Program-made: the position numbers and the translations under genes
Notes under the pieces: model-generated
Databases searched by the model: none
What the model was told of the DNA's origin: nothing
The model's input: only the letters and a program-made list of their open reading frames with translations
DNA from: Variovorax dokdonensis
Lineage (GTDB): Bacteria; Pseudomonadota; Gammaproteobacteria; Burkholderiales; Burkholderiaceae_C
DNA length: 64,000 nucleotides
Direction: 5' to 3'
Assembly: GCF_030316895.1 (NCBI RefSeq)
Contig: NZ_JASZYV010000006.1
Coordinates: 146,546-210,545 of the forward strand
In this document: piece after piece, positions 36,780 to 48,943 of the stretch
How the letters are laid out: every line of letters begins with the position of its first letter
How positions within the stretch are numbered: the stretch's first letter is position 1

Positions 36780-37664
36780 TCAAGCGCGCGCCAGGTGCGC
36801 AAGCCTCGAGCGCCAACCCAGCCACTCATTGAGCGCCAGCGCCGAAACGACCACCGCGCCGCCCAACAAAGTCGACGAAGCGGGCACCTCGTTCGCGCCC
36901 GCCCACGCCAAGGCGATTCCGAAAATTACCTCCAGCAGTCCGAGCAGCGCGACTTCAGGCGCTTTCAGAACGCGAGTGCACAAGACAGCAAGAACGCAGG
37001 GAATGGCCAACTGGACCAAGCCCAGGAAGGCAAGCAGCCCGATGTCATGGGCGCTGGCCCGGAATGGTGCTGCGAGCGGCAGCGTCGCAAGCGAAGACAT
37101 CAGCGCCCCAATGAGCACCGCCGGCACCAGATCCACATCATGACCCTTGCCGTGCGCATGCTGCTGCACCGTCCAATTGCATGCGGCAGCGATCGGTACG
37201 CACAGCGCAACCAGCGTCCCCAGCATCTCGCCCTGCTCGAACTTGGCGGCATACATCCAGGTGATGCCCGCACCGGCGGCAATGATGGCACCCCAAGTCC
37301 GCGCAGGCAGCCGATGGCCGATGAAAAAGCGCGACACCAGGGCAGTGAAGAGCGGCGTTAGCGCGATGGTGACCAGGACGTTGGCCGTCGAGGTCAAGGT
37401 GAGCGCCACCATGAAGGCGGTGAACATCACGCTCCAGCACAAGCCGGAGACCCACAGTGCCCAACCGGAGGTGCGCATCTTCGCGAATACGCTTCGGCCT
37501 TGCCACGCCGGCAAGATCACCAACAGCGACACGGCCGTGAACAGGCTGCGCCAAAAGGTCACCTCGAAGCCACGCGCCTCGTCCAGATGGCGCGTGACGA
37601 CACCGGCGGTCGCCCACATGAACGTGGCGGCCACCATCGTCCAGACCGCCCTGCCGTGCGTCAT
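36780..37664 (-). CDS. EamA/DMT family transporter
   Basis: 294 aa with ten hydrophobic helices in two EamA repeats. The first starts TMVAATFMWATAGVVTRHLDE and the second follows about residue 150 (GTLVALCVPIAAACNWTVQQ). It is a drug/metabolite exporter-type permease with unknown substrate. Its ATG overlaps the typA stop by one nucleotide, so it may be translated from the typA message. Confidence 0.87.
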   Translation of the reverse strand: MTHGRAVWTMVAATFMWATAGVVTRHLDEARGFEVTFWRSLFTAVSLLVILPAWQGRSVFAKMRTSGWALWVSGLCWSVMFTAFMVALTLTSTANVLVTIALTPLFTALVSRFFIGHRLPARTWGAIIAAGAGITWMYAAKFEQGEMLGTLVALCVPIAAACNWTVQQHAHGKGHDVDLVPAVLIGALMSSLATLPLAAPFRASAHDIGLLAFLGLVQLAIPCVLAVLCTRVLKAPEVALLGLLEVIFGIALAWAGANEVPASSTLLGGAVVVSALALNEWLGWRSRLAHLARA

Positions 37665-39490
37665 CAGGCCTCGCGGCTGGCGCGCTTGCGGTCGTGTTCC
37701 TTCAGGTGGCGCTTGCGAAGGCGCACGCTCTTGGGCGTGATCTCGACCAGCTCGTCGTCCTCGATGAACTCGACGCCGTATTCGAGCGTCAGGTCGATCG
37801 GTGGCGTGATCTTGATCGCGTCTTCCTTGCCCGAAACGCGGAAGTTGGTCAGCTGCTTGGTGCGCGTGGCGTTGACGACCAGGTCGTTCTCGCGGCTATG
37901 GATGCCGACGATCATGCCTTCGTACACCGGGTCACCGGCGCGCACGAACATGCGGCCGCGGTCGTCCAGCTTGCCGAGCGCGTAAGTGAAGATCTCGCCG
38001 TCATCCATCGAGATCAGCACGCCGTTCTTGCGTCCGCCGATCTCACCCTTGTGCGGCTCGTAACCGTCGAAGATGTTGGAGATCAGGCCCGAGCCGCGCG
38101 TCAGGTTCAGGAATTCGTTCGAGAAGCCGATGAGCCCGCGCGCCGGAATCTTGTATTCCAGGCGGACGCGGCCGCGACCGTCCGGTTCCATGTTGACCAG
38201 ATCGCCCTTGCGCTCGCCCAGGGCCTGCATCACGCCGCCCTGGTGGCCTTCCTCGATGTCGGCAGTGACCATCTCGATCGGCTCCAGGCGCGTGTCGCCT
38301 TCGTCGCGGAACACCACGCGCGGCTTGGAAACGGCCAGCTCATAGCCTTCGCGGCGCATGTTTTCCAGCAGGATGGTCAGGTGCAGTTCGCCGCGGCCGG
38401 AAACTTCGAAGATGCCGTCTTCGTCGGTTTCCTTCACGCGCAGCGCAACGTTGCTCTGCAGCTCCTTCTGCAAGCGGTCCCAGATCTGGCGGCTGGTAAC
38501 GAACTTGCCTTCACGGCCAGCCAGCGGGCTGGTGTTGACGCAGAAGTTCATGGTCAACGTCGGCTCGTCCACGCGCAACATCGGCAGAGGGCTCGGCGTG
38601 GCCGGGTCGGTGATGGTGGTGCCGATGTTGATCTCGCTGATGCCGTTGATCAGCACGATCTCGCCAGGGCCGGCTTCGGTGGTCTGAACGCGGTCCAACC
38701 CTTGGAAAGTCAGCACCTGGTTGATGCGGCCTTTGACGGTGGCGCCGTCCGGGCCATCCATGGCCAGCACGTCCATGCCGGGCTTGAGCGTACCGGCGCT
38801 GATGCGACCCACGCCGATCCGGCCGACGAAGGTGGAGAAGTCGAGGGCCGAAATCTGCAATTGCAGCGGCGCAGTCGGATCGCCCTTTTGTGCAGGAACG
38901 TGCTTGAGGATGGTATCGAACAGGGCCGACATGTCCGGACCCCACTGTTCGCCGGGGGCACCCTCCTCCAGCGCGGACCAGCCGTTGATGCCGGACGCGT
39001 AAACCACGGGGAAGTCGAGTTGCTCGTCGGTGGCACCCAGCTTGTCGAACAGGTCGAAGGCTGCGTTGACCACCTTGTCGGGGTTGGCGCCTGGCTTGTC
39101 GACCTTGTTGACCACGACGATGGGCTTGAGGCCCAGCGCCAGTGCCTTCTTGGTCACGAAGCGCGTCTGCGGCATCGGACCCTCTTGCGCGTCGATCAAC
39201 AGGAGCACGCCGTCGACCATCGACAGGGCGCGTTCCACTTCGCCGCCGAAGTCCGCGTGGCCGGGCGTGTCGACGATGTTGATGTGCGTGCCATTCCACG
39301 TCACGGCGCAGTTCTTGGCCAGGATGGTGATGCCACGCTCTTTTTCGATGGCGTTGTTGTCCATCACCGTGTCGACCACTTTTTCGTGCTCGGCGAACGT
39401 GCCGGATTGACGCAGGAGTTGGTCGACCATGGTGGTCTTGCCATGGTCCACGTGGGCGATGATGGCGATATTGCGAATGGGCTTGCTCAT
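37664..39490 (-). CDS. typA: Ribosome-associated GTPase TypA/BipA
   Basis: 608 aa. G1 AHVDHGKTTMVDQLL, G3 DTPGHADFGGEVER and G4 NKVDK are present, followed by EF-G-like domains and the BipA-specific C-terminus (YKIPARGLIGFSNEFLNLT, GRMFVRAGDPVYEGMIVG). It is a translational GTPase for ribosome assembly and stress adaptation. The start overlaps the truB stop by 4 nt, in the order infB-rbfA-truB-typA. Confidence 0.97.
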   Translation of the reverse strand: MSKPIRNIAIIAHVDHGKTTMVDQLLRQSGTFAEHEKVVDTVMDNNAIEKERGITILAKNCAVTWNGTHINIVDTPGHADFGGEVERALSMVDGVLLLIDAQEGPMPQTRFVTKKALALGLKPIVVVNKVDKPGANPDKVVNAAFDLFDKLGATDEQLDFPVVYASGINGWSALEEGAPGEQWGPDMSALFDTILKHVPAQKGDPTAPLQLQISALDFSTFVGRIGVGRISAGTLKPGMDVLAMDGPDGATVKGRINQVLTFQGLDRVQTTEAGPGEIVLINGISEINIGTTITDPATPSPLPMLRVDEPTLTMNFCVNTSPLAGREGKFVTSRQIWDRLQKELQSNVALRVKETDEDGIFEVSGRGELHLTILLENMRREGYELAVSKPRVVFRDEGDTRLEPIEMVTADIEEGHQGGVMQALGERKGDLVNMEPDGRGRVRLEYKIPARGLIGFSNEFLNLTRGSGLISNIFDGYEPHKGEIGGRKNGVLISMDDGEIFTYALGKLDDRGRMFVRAGDPVYEGMIVGIHSRENDLVVNATRTKQLTNFRVSGKEDAIKITPPIDLTLEYGVEFIEDDELVEITPKSVRLRKRHLKEHDRKRASREA

Positions 39491-40461
39491 GATGTCGTGC
39501 GTGCGGAAGTCGCGTTGAATTGCTGAAGAATCTGTTGGATCTCGACCGGACTCAGCAGCCGGACGGGAATGAGTTCACCGCCCTTGACATGGGCTGTGCC
39601 GAGAAAGGCCTTGGGCGTGTGGCCGAAGACCGCAACATGGGGCATGTCGGGCCAGGGACCACGCCGGCGCAGGCCGGAAAGAAAACGCCCGGCATCCTCG
39701 GCCTCGAGCGTGACAGTCTCGTGATTGGCGACGAGCGCCTCGACCGGCATGAGTTGCGCCAGGCGCTCCTGCTCGTCCATGGCCTCGAGCGTCTCGAGGC
39801 TGATGCAGGCCTCGGCGCTGAAATCGCCGGTTTCGATGCGGCGAAGACTGCGAAGGTGCGCGCCGCACCCCAACGCGTTGCCGATGTCCTCACCGAGGGT
39901 CCTGATGTAGGTGCCTTTGCTCACGCGTGCGTCAATGCGGATGGTCGGCATGGCGTCGAAATCGGGTTCGGCCTGCACGCTTAGCGCATGGACCACCACA
40001 TCGCGCGGTGCGCGTTCAACCTCGATGCCTTCCCGGGCATATTCGTAGAGTGCCTTGCCATCCTTTTTCAGCGCGCTGTGCATGGGCGGCAGTTGGCTGA
40101 TCGGGCCGCTGAACTGCGCCGTCACCCGCTGGAGATCGGTTGGCTTGACGTCCACGTGGCGACGCTCGACGACTTCGCCTTCGGCATCGGCCGTGCTCGT
40201 GCGCTCGCCCAAGCGTGCCGTGGCAACGTAGCGTTTGTCGGCATCGAGATGCAGTTGGCTGAACTTGGTTGCCGCGCCAAAACACAAGGGCAGCACACCT
40301 GTCGCGAGTGGGTCGAGCGTTCCGGTATGTCCAGCCTTGTCGGCGCGCAGCAGCCACTTGGCCTTCTGCAACGCCTGGTTGCTGGAAAGTCCGATCGGCT
40401 TGTCGAGCAACAGCACCCCATGCACAGGGCGCCGCTGCACCCGTGTGCGTGGCGCGTTCAT
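39487..40461 (-). CDS. truB: tRNA pseudouridine(55) synthase
   Basis: 324 aa. Catalytic D50 sits in HTGTLDPLATGVLPLC. The N-terminal VHGVLLLDKPIGLSSNQALQK and the later RIDARVSKGTYIRTLGEDIG are TruB hallmarks, with a C-terminal PUA-like region. It makes Psi55 in the T loop of all elongator tRNAs. It starts 2 nt after rbfA. Confidence 0.97.
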   Translation of the reverse strand: MNAPRTRVQRRPVHGVLLLDKPIGLSSNQALQKAKWLLRADKAGHTGTLDPLATGVLPLCFGAATKFSQLHLDADKRYVATARLGERTSTADAEGEVVERRHVDVKPTDLQRVTAQFSGPISQLPPMHSALKKDGKALYEYAREGIEVERAPRDVVVHALSVQAEPDFDAMPTIRIDARVSKGTYIRTLGEDIGNALGCGAHLRSLRRIETGDFSAEACISLETLEAMDEQERLAQLMPVEALVANHETVTLEAEDAGRFLSGLRRRGPWPDMPHVAVFGHTPKAFLGTAHVKGGELIPVRLLSPVEIQQILQQFNATSARTTS

Positions 40462-40463
40462 GC

Positions 40464-40850
40464 CTATTCGTCCTTCGAACGGGAGGCGACGGCCTGCGCG
40501 ATCAACGCGTTCATGTCCGCGGCGCGCTCGGGCGTGCGGTCGAACTGGAAATGGAGCGTGGGCACCGTATGGATGTGCAGACGCTTGAAGAGGTGGTTGC
40601 GCAGGAAACCAGCCGCCTGATTCAAGGCAGCAGTGGCCTCCTCCGGGTCGCCCACCAACAGGCTGAAGAAAACCTTCGCGTGCGCGTAGTCTGGCGTGAC
40701 CTCCACCGCTTGGATGGTGACCATGCCCACGCGCGGATCCTTCAACTCGCGCGCGATGATCTCCGTCAGATCACGCTGGATCTGATCGGCCACCTTGAAT
40801 GCGCGGTTGGGAGTTGCGGACTTCTTCTTCATGTGAAAAGGCGAGGCCAT
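40464..40850 (-). CDS. rbfA: 30S ribosome-binding factor A
   Basis: 128 aa from the ATG at 40850, which has a GGGG ribosome-binding sequence 6-9 nt upstream; the family core starts at MKKKSATPNRAF (ATG at 40832), which has none. The KH-like domain (RAFKVADQIQRDLTEIIARE, LKDPRVGMVTIQAVEVTPDY) is complete. It assists late 16S rRNA processing and cold adaptation. It lies 18 nt downstream of infB. Confidence 0.93.
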   Translation of the reverse strand: MASPFHMKKKSATPNRAFKVADQIQRDLTEIIARELKDPRVGMVTIQAVEVTPDYAHAKVFFSLLVGDPEEATAALNQAAGFLRNHLFKRLHIHTVPTLHFQFDRTPERAADMNALIAQAVASRSKDE

Positions 40851-40868
40851 TGAAGGCCCCGCGTTCCA

Positions 40869-43778
<2,910 letters not shown>

Positions 43779-43801
43779 AAAGTGTTTGGGCCTCCATCAC
43801 G

Positions 43802-45286
43802 TCACTCTTGGCCTGCGAACCAGTGTTCGCGGGCTTTCAGGATCAGCGCCTTGGCGTCCTCGGATGGTTGGCCGGTAATTTCCATGAGTTCATCAACAGC
43901 CAGATCGGCCAGATCGTCGCGCGAGTTGACACCGGCATCGGCCAGCTTCGCGATCAGATCGGCGTCCAGGCCGGGAAGGTCGCGCAAGTCTTGCGAGACG
44001 CTCTCCACCCCTTCTTCTCGGGCGATTTCCATGGTGAGCAGCGCATCCTTGGCACGCGAGCGCAACTCATTGACGGTGTCTTCGTCGAAGGCTTCGATTT
44101 CCAGCATTTCGGAGATCGGCACATAGGCCACCTCCTCCAGGCTGGTAAAGCCTTCGGCGATGAGGATGTCGGCCACTTCCTGGTCGACATCGAGTTTTTC
44201 CATGAACAGGCGACGGCTGACGTCGACTTCCTGAGCCTGCTTCTGGGCAGACTCGTTGGCGTCCATGATGTTGATCTTCCAGCCCGTGAGCTCGGAAGCC
44301 AGGCGAACGTTCTGGCCGCCGCGGCCAATGGCAATCGCGAGGTTCTCCTCGTCGACCACCACGTCCATGGCGTGCTTTTCCTCGTCCACCACGATCGAAC
44401 TGACGTTGGCGGGCGCCAGCGCACCGATCACGAACTGCGCCGGATCTTCGCTCCACAGAACGATGTCCACGCGCTCGCCGGCCAACTCGTTGGTCACGGC
44501 ATTGACGCGGGTGCCGCGCACGCCGACGCAGGTACCGATGGGGTCGACACGCTTGTCGTGGCTGATCACAGCAATCTTGGCGCGCGAGCCGGGGTCGCGA
44601 GCACAGCTCTTGATCTCCAGCAGGCCCTGCTCGATCTCGGGCACTTCCTGGCGGAAAAGCTCGATCATGAACTCGGGCGCCGCACGCGACAGGATGATCG
44701 GCGCACCGCGCAGGGTGAGGTCGACCTCCATGATCATGGCGCGCACGCGGTCACCGTTGCGCAGGTTTTCCTTGGGGATCATCTCCGAGCGACGCAGACG
44801 CCCCTCGACCCGGCCGGCCTCGACGATGATGTCGCCCTTGTCCAGGCGCTTGACGGTGCCGGTGAAAATCTTCTCGCCGCGGCTCATGAAGTCGTTGAGC
44901 AGCATCTCGCGCTCGGCGTCGCGAATCTTCTGCAGGATGACTTGCTTGGCGGCCATGGCGCCGATACGGCCGATCGGCACGGAATCCACCGGCTCCTCGA
45001 TGTATTCGTCGACCTGGATGTCGGGCATCTCGTCGCGAGCCTCGAACAGCAGGATTTCCTGGTCGGGCAATTGCAGACCAGCCTCGTCGGGAACCACATG
45101 CCAGCGGCGGAAGGTCTCGTATTCGCCGCTGTCGCGATCCACTGCGACGCGGATGTCCACGTCGCCTTGATAGAGCTTCTTGGTGGCTTGTGCCAACGCG
45201 GATTCCACCGCGCCGAAAACGACGTCGCGCTCGACGTTCTTTTCGCGCGAGATCGCATCCACCAACATCAACATTTCGCGATTCAT
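43802..45286 (-). CDS. nusA: Transcription termination/antitermination factor NusA
   Basis: 494 aa. It has the N-terminal RNA-polymerase-binding domain (MNREMLMLVDAISREKNVER), an S1 domain (GEKIFTGTVKRLDKGDIIVE), two KH domains (GIDVCVG-like GTCVGVRGTRVNAV; AIGRGGQNVRLASELTGWK) and two C-terminal acidic repeats (ADILIAEGFTSLEEVAYVPI and a second near residue 440). It modulates pausing, termination and antitermination. It is in the rimP-nusA-infB operon, 24 nt after rimP. Confidence 0.98.
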   Translation of the reverse strand: MNREMLMLVDAISREKNVERDVVFGAVESALAQATKKLYQGDVDIRVAVDRDSGEYETFRRWHVVPDEAGLQLPDQEILLFEARDEMPDIQVDEYIEEPVDSVPIGRIGAMAAKQVILQKIRDAEREMLLNDFMSRGEKIFTGTVKRLDKGDIIVEAGRVEGRLRRSEMIPKENLRNGDRVRAMIMEVDLTLRGAPIILSRAAPEFMIELFRQEVPEIEQGLLEIKSCARDPGSRAKIAVISHDKRVDPIGTCVGVRGTRVNAVTNELAGERVDIVLWSEDPAQFVIGALAPANVSSIVVDEEKHAMDVVVDEENLAIAIGRGGQNVRLASELTGWKINIMDANESAQKQAQEVDVSRRLFMEKLDVDQEVADILIAEGFTSLEEVAYVPISEMLEIEAFDEDTVNELRSRAKDALLTMEIAREEGVESVSQDLRDLPGLDADLIAKLADAGVNSRDDLADLAVDELMEITGQPSEDAKALILKAREHWFAGQE

Positions 45287-45310
45287 TGCCGCAACTCCTG
45301 GTTCTATCTT

Positions 45311-45946
45311 CTATTCCGCCGTGGCCTGGCCGGACTCATCGACGTGAGCTTCCTGGTCGCGCGCCTTGCGACCCTTGAAATCCACGATGGGGGCAAGACG
45401 GGCCTCACGCAGCTCGTCGAGCGAAAAGCCAAGCGCCTGCAGCACGACAGGCGCATTTGCTCGCTTCTTACCCACTTTCTGTCCGGGCTTGGGCGCCGGC
45501 GCATCGCTCCAGACGATTTGCCAACCACCGCCATCGGCACGCTCGAGCGTGCCGCGAAACTTCTTGCGCGTCGCAGCCACCGGAGCGCCGCCGCCTTGGC
45601 CAGCCGCACCAATGGGCGCCTTGAGCGTGATGTCAATCATCTCGCCGACAAAACGCTCGAAATCCTTTTCGTGACGCAAAGGCCGATCGATGCCGGGCGA
45701 GGACACCTCAAGCCGCTTGTAGTCGACACCTTCAACTTCCAGCGCAAACTGCAATTGGCGCGTGACCTTCTCGCAATCCTCGACCGTCACCATGGGGTGA
45801 GACGCGGCCGAATCACCTTCTGCGCTCGAAGCATCCCACGGAAGGTCGATCGTGACACGCAGCAATCCGCCAGCCGAGCGCTCGATCTCGACCAGGTCGT
45901 AGCCGAGCCCGGCCACGGTTTGTTCCACGGTTTGCTGCAATGCCAC
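45311..45946 (-). CDS. rimP: Ribosome maturation factor RimP
   Basis: 211 aa from a GTG start at 45946 (ALQQTVEQTVAGLGYDLVEI); the open frame extends 20 codons further but the family begins here. Core motifs are VTVEDCEKVTRQLQFALE and YKRLEVSSPGIDRPL. An insert of about 40 residues (AAGQGGGAPVAATRKK and following) makes it longer than the E. coli protein (about 150). It acts in 30S assembly and is the first gene of the rimP-nusA-infB operon. Confidence 0.95.
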   Translation of the reverse strand: MALQQTVEQTVAGLGYDLVEIERSAGGLLRVTIDLPWDASSAEGDSAASHPMVTVEDCEKVTRQLQFALEVEGVDYKRLEVSSPGIDRPLRHEKDFERFVGEMIDITLKAPIGAAGQGGGAPVAATRKKFRGTLERADGGGWQIVWSDAPAPKPGQKVGKKRANAPVVLQALGFSLDELREARLAPIVDFKGRKARDQEAHVDESGQATAE

Positions 45947-46005
45947 GCGTTCTTTGAATCCTGTTGGGTCCTGCCGGCCGCCGCGCCGGCAAATGAAGTC
46001 GACCA

Positions 46006-46037
46006 ATAAAAAACGGGCGGTGATTACCCGCCCGTTT
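46006..46037 (-). terminator. Terminator of the MFS gene
   Basis: A 10-bp stem AAACGGGCGG (46011-46020) pairs with CCGCCCGTTT (46028-46037). On the minus strand the hairpin runs out into a T-rich tract (46007-46013). It lies 16 nt beyond the MFS stop and separates that gene from rimP. Confidence 0.87.
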
Positions 46038-46053
46038 GGTCGTGAGCTTCAGA

Positions 46054-47268
46054 TTATAAAACATTCGCAGAAAAATTGCGCATTTCCAATGCGCGGCGAC
46101 GCCAGACCCACACAAACATGAGGCCACCAAACGCCAATACGCTTGCGGCCACGAGCAACGGAACCGAAAAATTGCCAGTGCGTTGGGCCAGTGGCGCCGC
46201 GAACAACGGACCCAGGATCTGGCCCACGCCATAGGAAGCCGTCGAAAGCCCAATCAACCCGGATGCATTGTTGCCGCGCAGGCGGCGCGCATCCCGCATG
46301 GCAAACATGGTGATGGCGGTGAAAGGCAGTCCGAGCAGCAGGCTGCCGAGCGCAAAGCCCACAACGCTCGGCCAGACCACCGACAGCAGTACGCCCAGCG
46401 CTTGCATGCCATAGCCGGCAGCCAACAGCAGGCGATTGTCCCAGCGCGCCGGCACCCGCGCGCCAGCGATCGCACCAACAATCACCGCAAGGCCGAACAT
46501 CGGCCAGAACAGATCGGGCCAAGCCGACCCAGGAAGTGCCTGTCGGGCGATCACCGGCAGGAAGGTGGCCGTGATGATGTAGCCGAACCCCGCGAGGCCA
46601 TAGAGTGCAATCAGCCAGCGAGCATCGCTGGCGGCGCTGGCCAGCGCCTTGGGCGCGGGGGTCGCGCGCCCATCGGCCAGCGGGGCCAGTGGAGGATGCG
46701 GATCATCGAAGATGCGCCAGACGGCCGCGCTGCAGACAGCAGCCAGCCCACCGTAAACCAGCCAGGCGGCATTTGCGCCCCAGGTACCGGCAAGCCCGCC
46801 CACCAGGCCTGCCACGAGGATGCCGATTCCAGGGCCGGCGTAGATGAAGCCGGTCAGTTCAGGCTTGCCGGTTTCCGCCAGCCGCCGCAAACCCCAACCG
46901 GACGAGAAGACGAAAGCCCAGGCGCTCGCCACACCGGCAACCGTGCGCATGACGCCCCAGGCCAGAAAGTGCGCCGTCAGGCCCATTCCGACGAGCAAAG
47001 CAGCCGTGGCAACCAGGCCGATGCGGACCATTCGCGGCGGCGCCGCATGGATGGCTGCGGCGGAGAGTGCGCCGACGAAATACCCCAGATAGTTGAGCGA
47101 CGCCAACAGGCCCGCCCCCTGCAGATTCAGCTTTCCCTCGTGCAGCATGAGCGGCAAGGCGGGCGTGAAGGCGAATCGGCCCAGGCCCATCGCCACCGCA
47201 AGGCAAACCATGCAGGCCAATGCCGCGCGCCAAGCGCCCCGACGCGCATCCAGATGAACATCAGACAT
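46054..47268 (-). CDS. YbfB/YjiJ family MFS transporter
   Basis: 404 aa from the ATG at 47268 (MSDVHLDARRGAWRAALACM). It has twelve hydrophobic segments with the family motif AMGLGRFAFTPALPLMLHEG near the N-terminus and YLGYFVGALSAA. The substrate is unknown. The start overlaps the end of the ABC ATPase gene by 8 nt, so it is probably transcribed with the yej genes, and a terminator follows it. Confidence 0.87.
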   Translation of the reverse strand: MSDVHLDARRGAWRAALACMVCLAVAMGLGRFAFTPALPLMLHEGKLNLQGAGLLASLNYLGYFVGALSAAAIHAAPPRMVRIGLVATAALLVGMGLTAHFLAWGVMRTVAGVASAWAFVFSSGWGLRRLAETGKPELTGFIYAGPGIGILVAGLVGGLAGTWGANAAWLVYGGLAAVCSAAVWRIFDDPHPPLAPLADGRATPAPKALASAASDARWLIALYGLAGFGYIITATFLPVIARQALPGSAWPDLFWPMFGLAVIVGAIAGARVPARWDNRLLLAAGYGMQALGVLLSVVWPSVVGFALGSLLLGLPFTAITMFAMRDARRLRGNNASGLIGLSTASYGVGQILGPLFAAPLAQRTGNFSVPLLVAASVLAFGGLMFVWVWRRRALEMRNFSANVL

Positions 47269-48943
47269 CGAGCGCAGACTCCACCAGGCGCTGGGTGTAG
47301 GGGTCCTTCGGTGCATCGAGCACCTGATCGACCTCGCCCGCTTCGAGGATTCGTCCGTCCTTCATGACCAGCACGTGATGGGCCATGGCGCGAATCACCT
47401 CCACGTCGTGGGTGATCAACAGGTAGCTCAGCCCGCGCTCGCGCTGCAGACGTTGCAAAAGGGCGAGAACCTGCTTCTGGATGGTGACGTCGAGCGCGCT
47501 GGTCGGCTCGTCGAGCACCAGCAGTTCGGGCTGGACGATCAGTGCCCTCGCAATGGCGATGCGCTGCCGCTGCCCGCCCGAGAATTCATGCGGATAGCGC
47601 GCCAGCAAGCCAGGAAACTGGGCCGGCGCCATGCCCACTTCTTCCAGCGCCGTGGCCACCCTCTCCCGCCGCTGTTCGGGGGGCAAGGCGGGCTCGTGGA
47701 CCGACAGACCCTCCCCAACGATCTCCTCGATCGTCATGCGCGGCGAGAGCGATGAAAACGGATCCTGGAACACCACCTGCACCTGCCGTCGCAATCCGCG
47801 GTCTGCAGCGCCGCCCCGCCAGTGGCCACCCGCAACTTCCAGGCGACCGGTAAAGGGCAGTAGACCGAGCGCCGCAAGCGCCAATGTCGACTTGCCCGAG
47901 CCCGATTCGCCCACGATGCCCAAGGTTTCGCCTGGCAAGATCCGCAGGTCCGCACCATGCACGGCGACGAATTCGTCCTTGCCGAACCATCCGCGCAAGC
48001 CAGGACGCGGGATGGGGTAGCCCACCCGCACGCCCTCGGCCTGGAGCACGGCAGGGCCGGACGGCGCCCGGATGGCATCGACATCCCGAACAGGCCGGCT
48101 GTCGATCAGCCGTTGGGTGTACGGGTGCTGCGGCGCACCGAAAACGCCACTCACAGTCCCCTGCTCCACGAGGTGCCCGTTTTCCATGACCGCGACGCGG
48201 TCCGCAAAGCGTCGGACGAGGTTCAGGTCATGCGTGATCAGGAGCACCGACATGCGGTGGCGCTCCGCCAGGGCATCCAGCAGATCGAGGATCTGCGCGC
48301 GCAGCGTCACATCCAGCGCAGTGGTGGGTTCATCGGCCAGCAGCAGCCTGGGTTTGCAGGCCAGGGCCATGGCGATCATGGCGCGCTGCCGCTGCCCGCC
48401 CGACAACTGGTGCGGGAAAGCATTGGCGCGCCGCTGCGGCTCGGGAATGCCGGTTTCGTGCAACAACTGCACGGCCGCGTCGCGGGCTGCGGCGGCGGAC
48501 AACCCTTCATGCAACTCCAGGACCTCGGCAATCTGGTCGCCGACGCTGAAAAGGGGGTTGAGCGCCGTCATCGGCTCCTGGAAGATCATGGCGATCTCCT
48601 TGCCGCGAACGCCTCGCAACTCGCGTTCGGACAGGGCAAGTAGGTCCCGGGAAGCCGCGACCCTCCCCCTCTCGAGCGAGGACGCCTGAGCAAACAAGGC
48701 GCTGCCGGCAACCCGTGCGTCCGGCACCAGACGCAGCAGGGACAGCGCGGTCACGGTCTTGCCCGACCCGGACTCCCCGACCAGCGCCAGCTTTTCGCCA
48801 GCCGCCAGGTCGAAATCGACCCCATGCACAACCTCTTTGCCGCCAAATGCGACGCGCAGGTCGCGGACCTGGAGCATGGGTGGCGTCTCGGAAGGGCCTT
48901 GCGCGGACGGCGCGGCGTCGCGGTATGCGTCGGATGCAGTCAC
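47261..48943 (-). CDS. yejF: ABC transporter ATP-binding protein, tandem ATPase (YejF type)
   Basis: 560 aa from a GTG at 48943 that overlaps the permease stop by 4 nt; longer in-frame starts would lie inside the permease gene. Two complete ATPase domains each have a Walker A (GESGSGKTVTALSLLRL, GESGSGKSTLALAALGL), a signature (LSGGQRQRAMIAMAL, FSGGQRQRIAIARAL) and a Walker B. It energises the peptide importer formed with YejB and YejE, known in E. coli for microcin C and oligopeptide uptake. Confidence 0.94.
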   Translation of the reverse strand: MTASDAYRDAAPSAQGPSETPPMLQVRDLRVAFGGKEVVHGVDFDLAAGEKLALVGESGSGKTVTALSLLRLVPDARVAGSALFAQASSLERGRVAASRDLLALSERELRGVRGKEIAMIFQEPMTALNPLFSVGDQIAEVLELHEGLSAAAARDAAVQLLHETGIPEPQRRANAFPHQLSGGQRQRAMIAMALACKPRLLLADEPTTALDVTLRAQILDLLDALAERHRMSVLLITHDLNLVRRFADRVAVMENGHLVEQGTVSGVFGAPQHPYTQRLIDSRPVRDVDAIRAPSGPAVLQAEGVRVGYPIPRPGLRGWFGKDEFVAVHGADLRILPGETLGIVGESGSGKSTLALAALGLLPFTGRLEVAGGHWRGGAADRGLRRQVQVVFQDPFSSLSPRMTIEEIVGEGLSVHEPALPPEQRRERVATALEEVGMAPAQFPGLLARYPHEFSGGQRQRIAIARALIVQPELLVLDEPTSALDVTIQKQVLALLQRLQRERGLSYLLITHDVEVIRAMAHHVLVMKDGRILEAGEVDQVLDAPKDPYTQRLVESALDV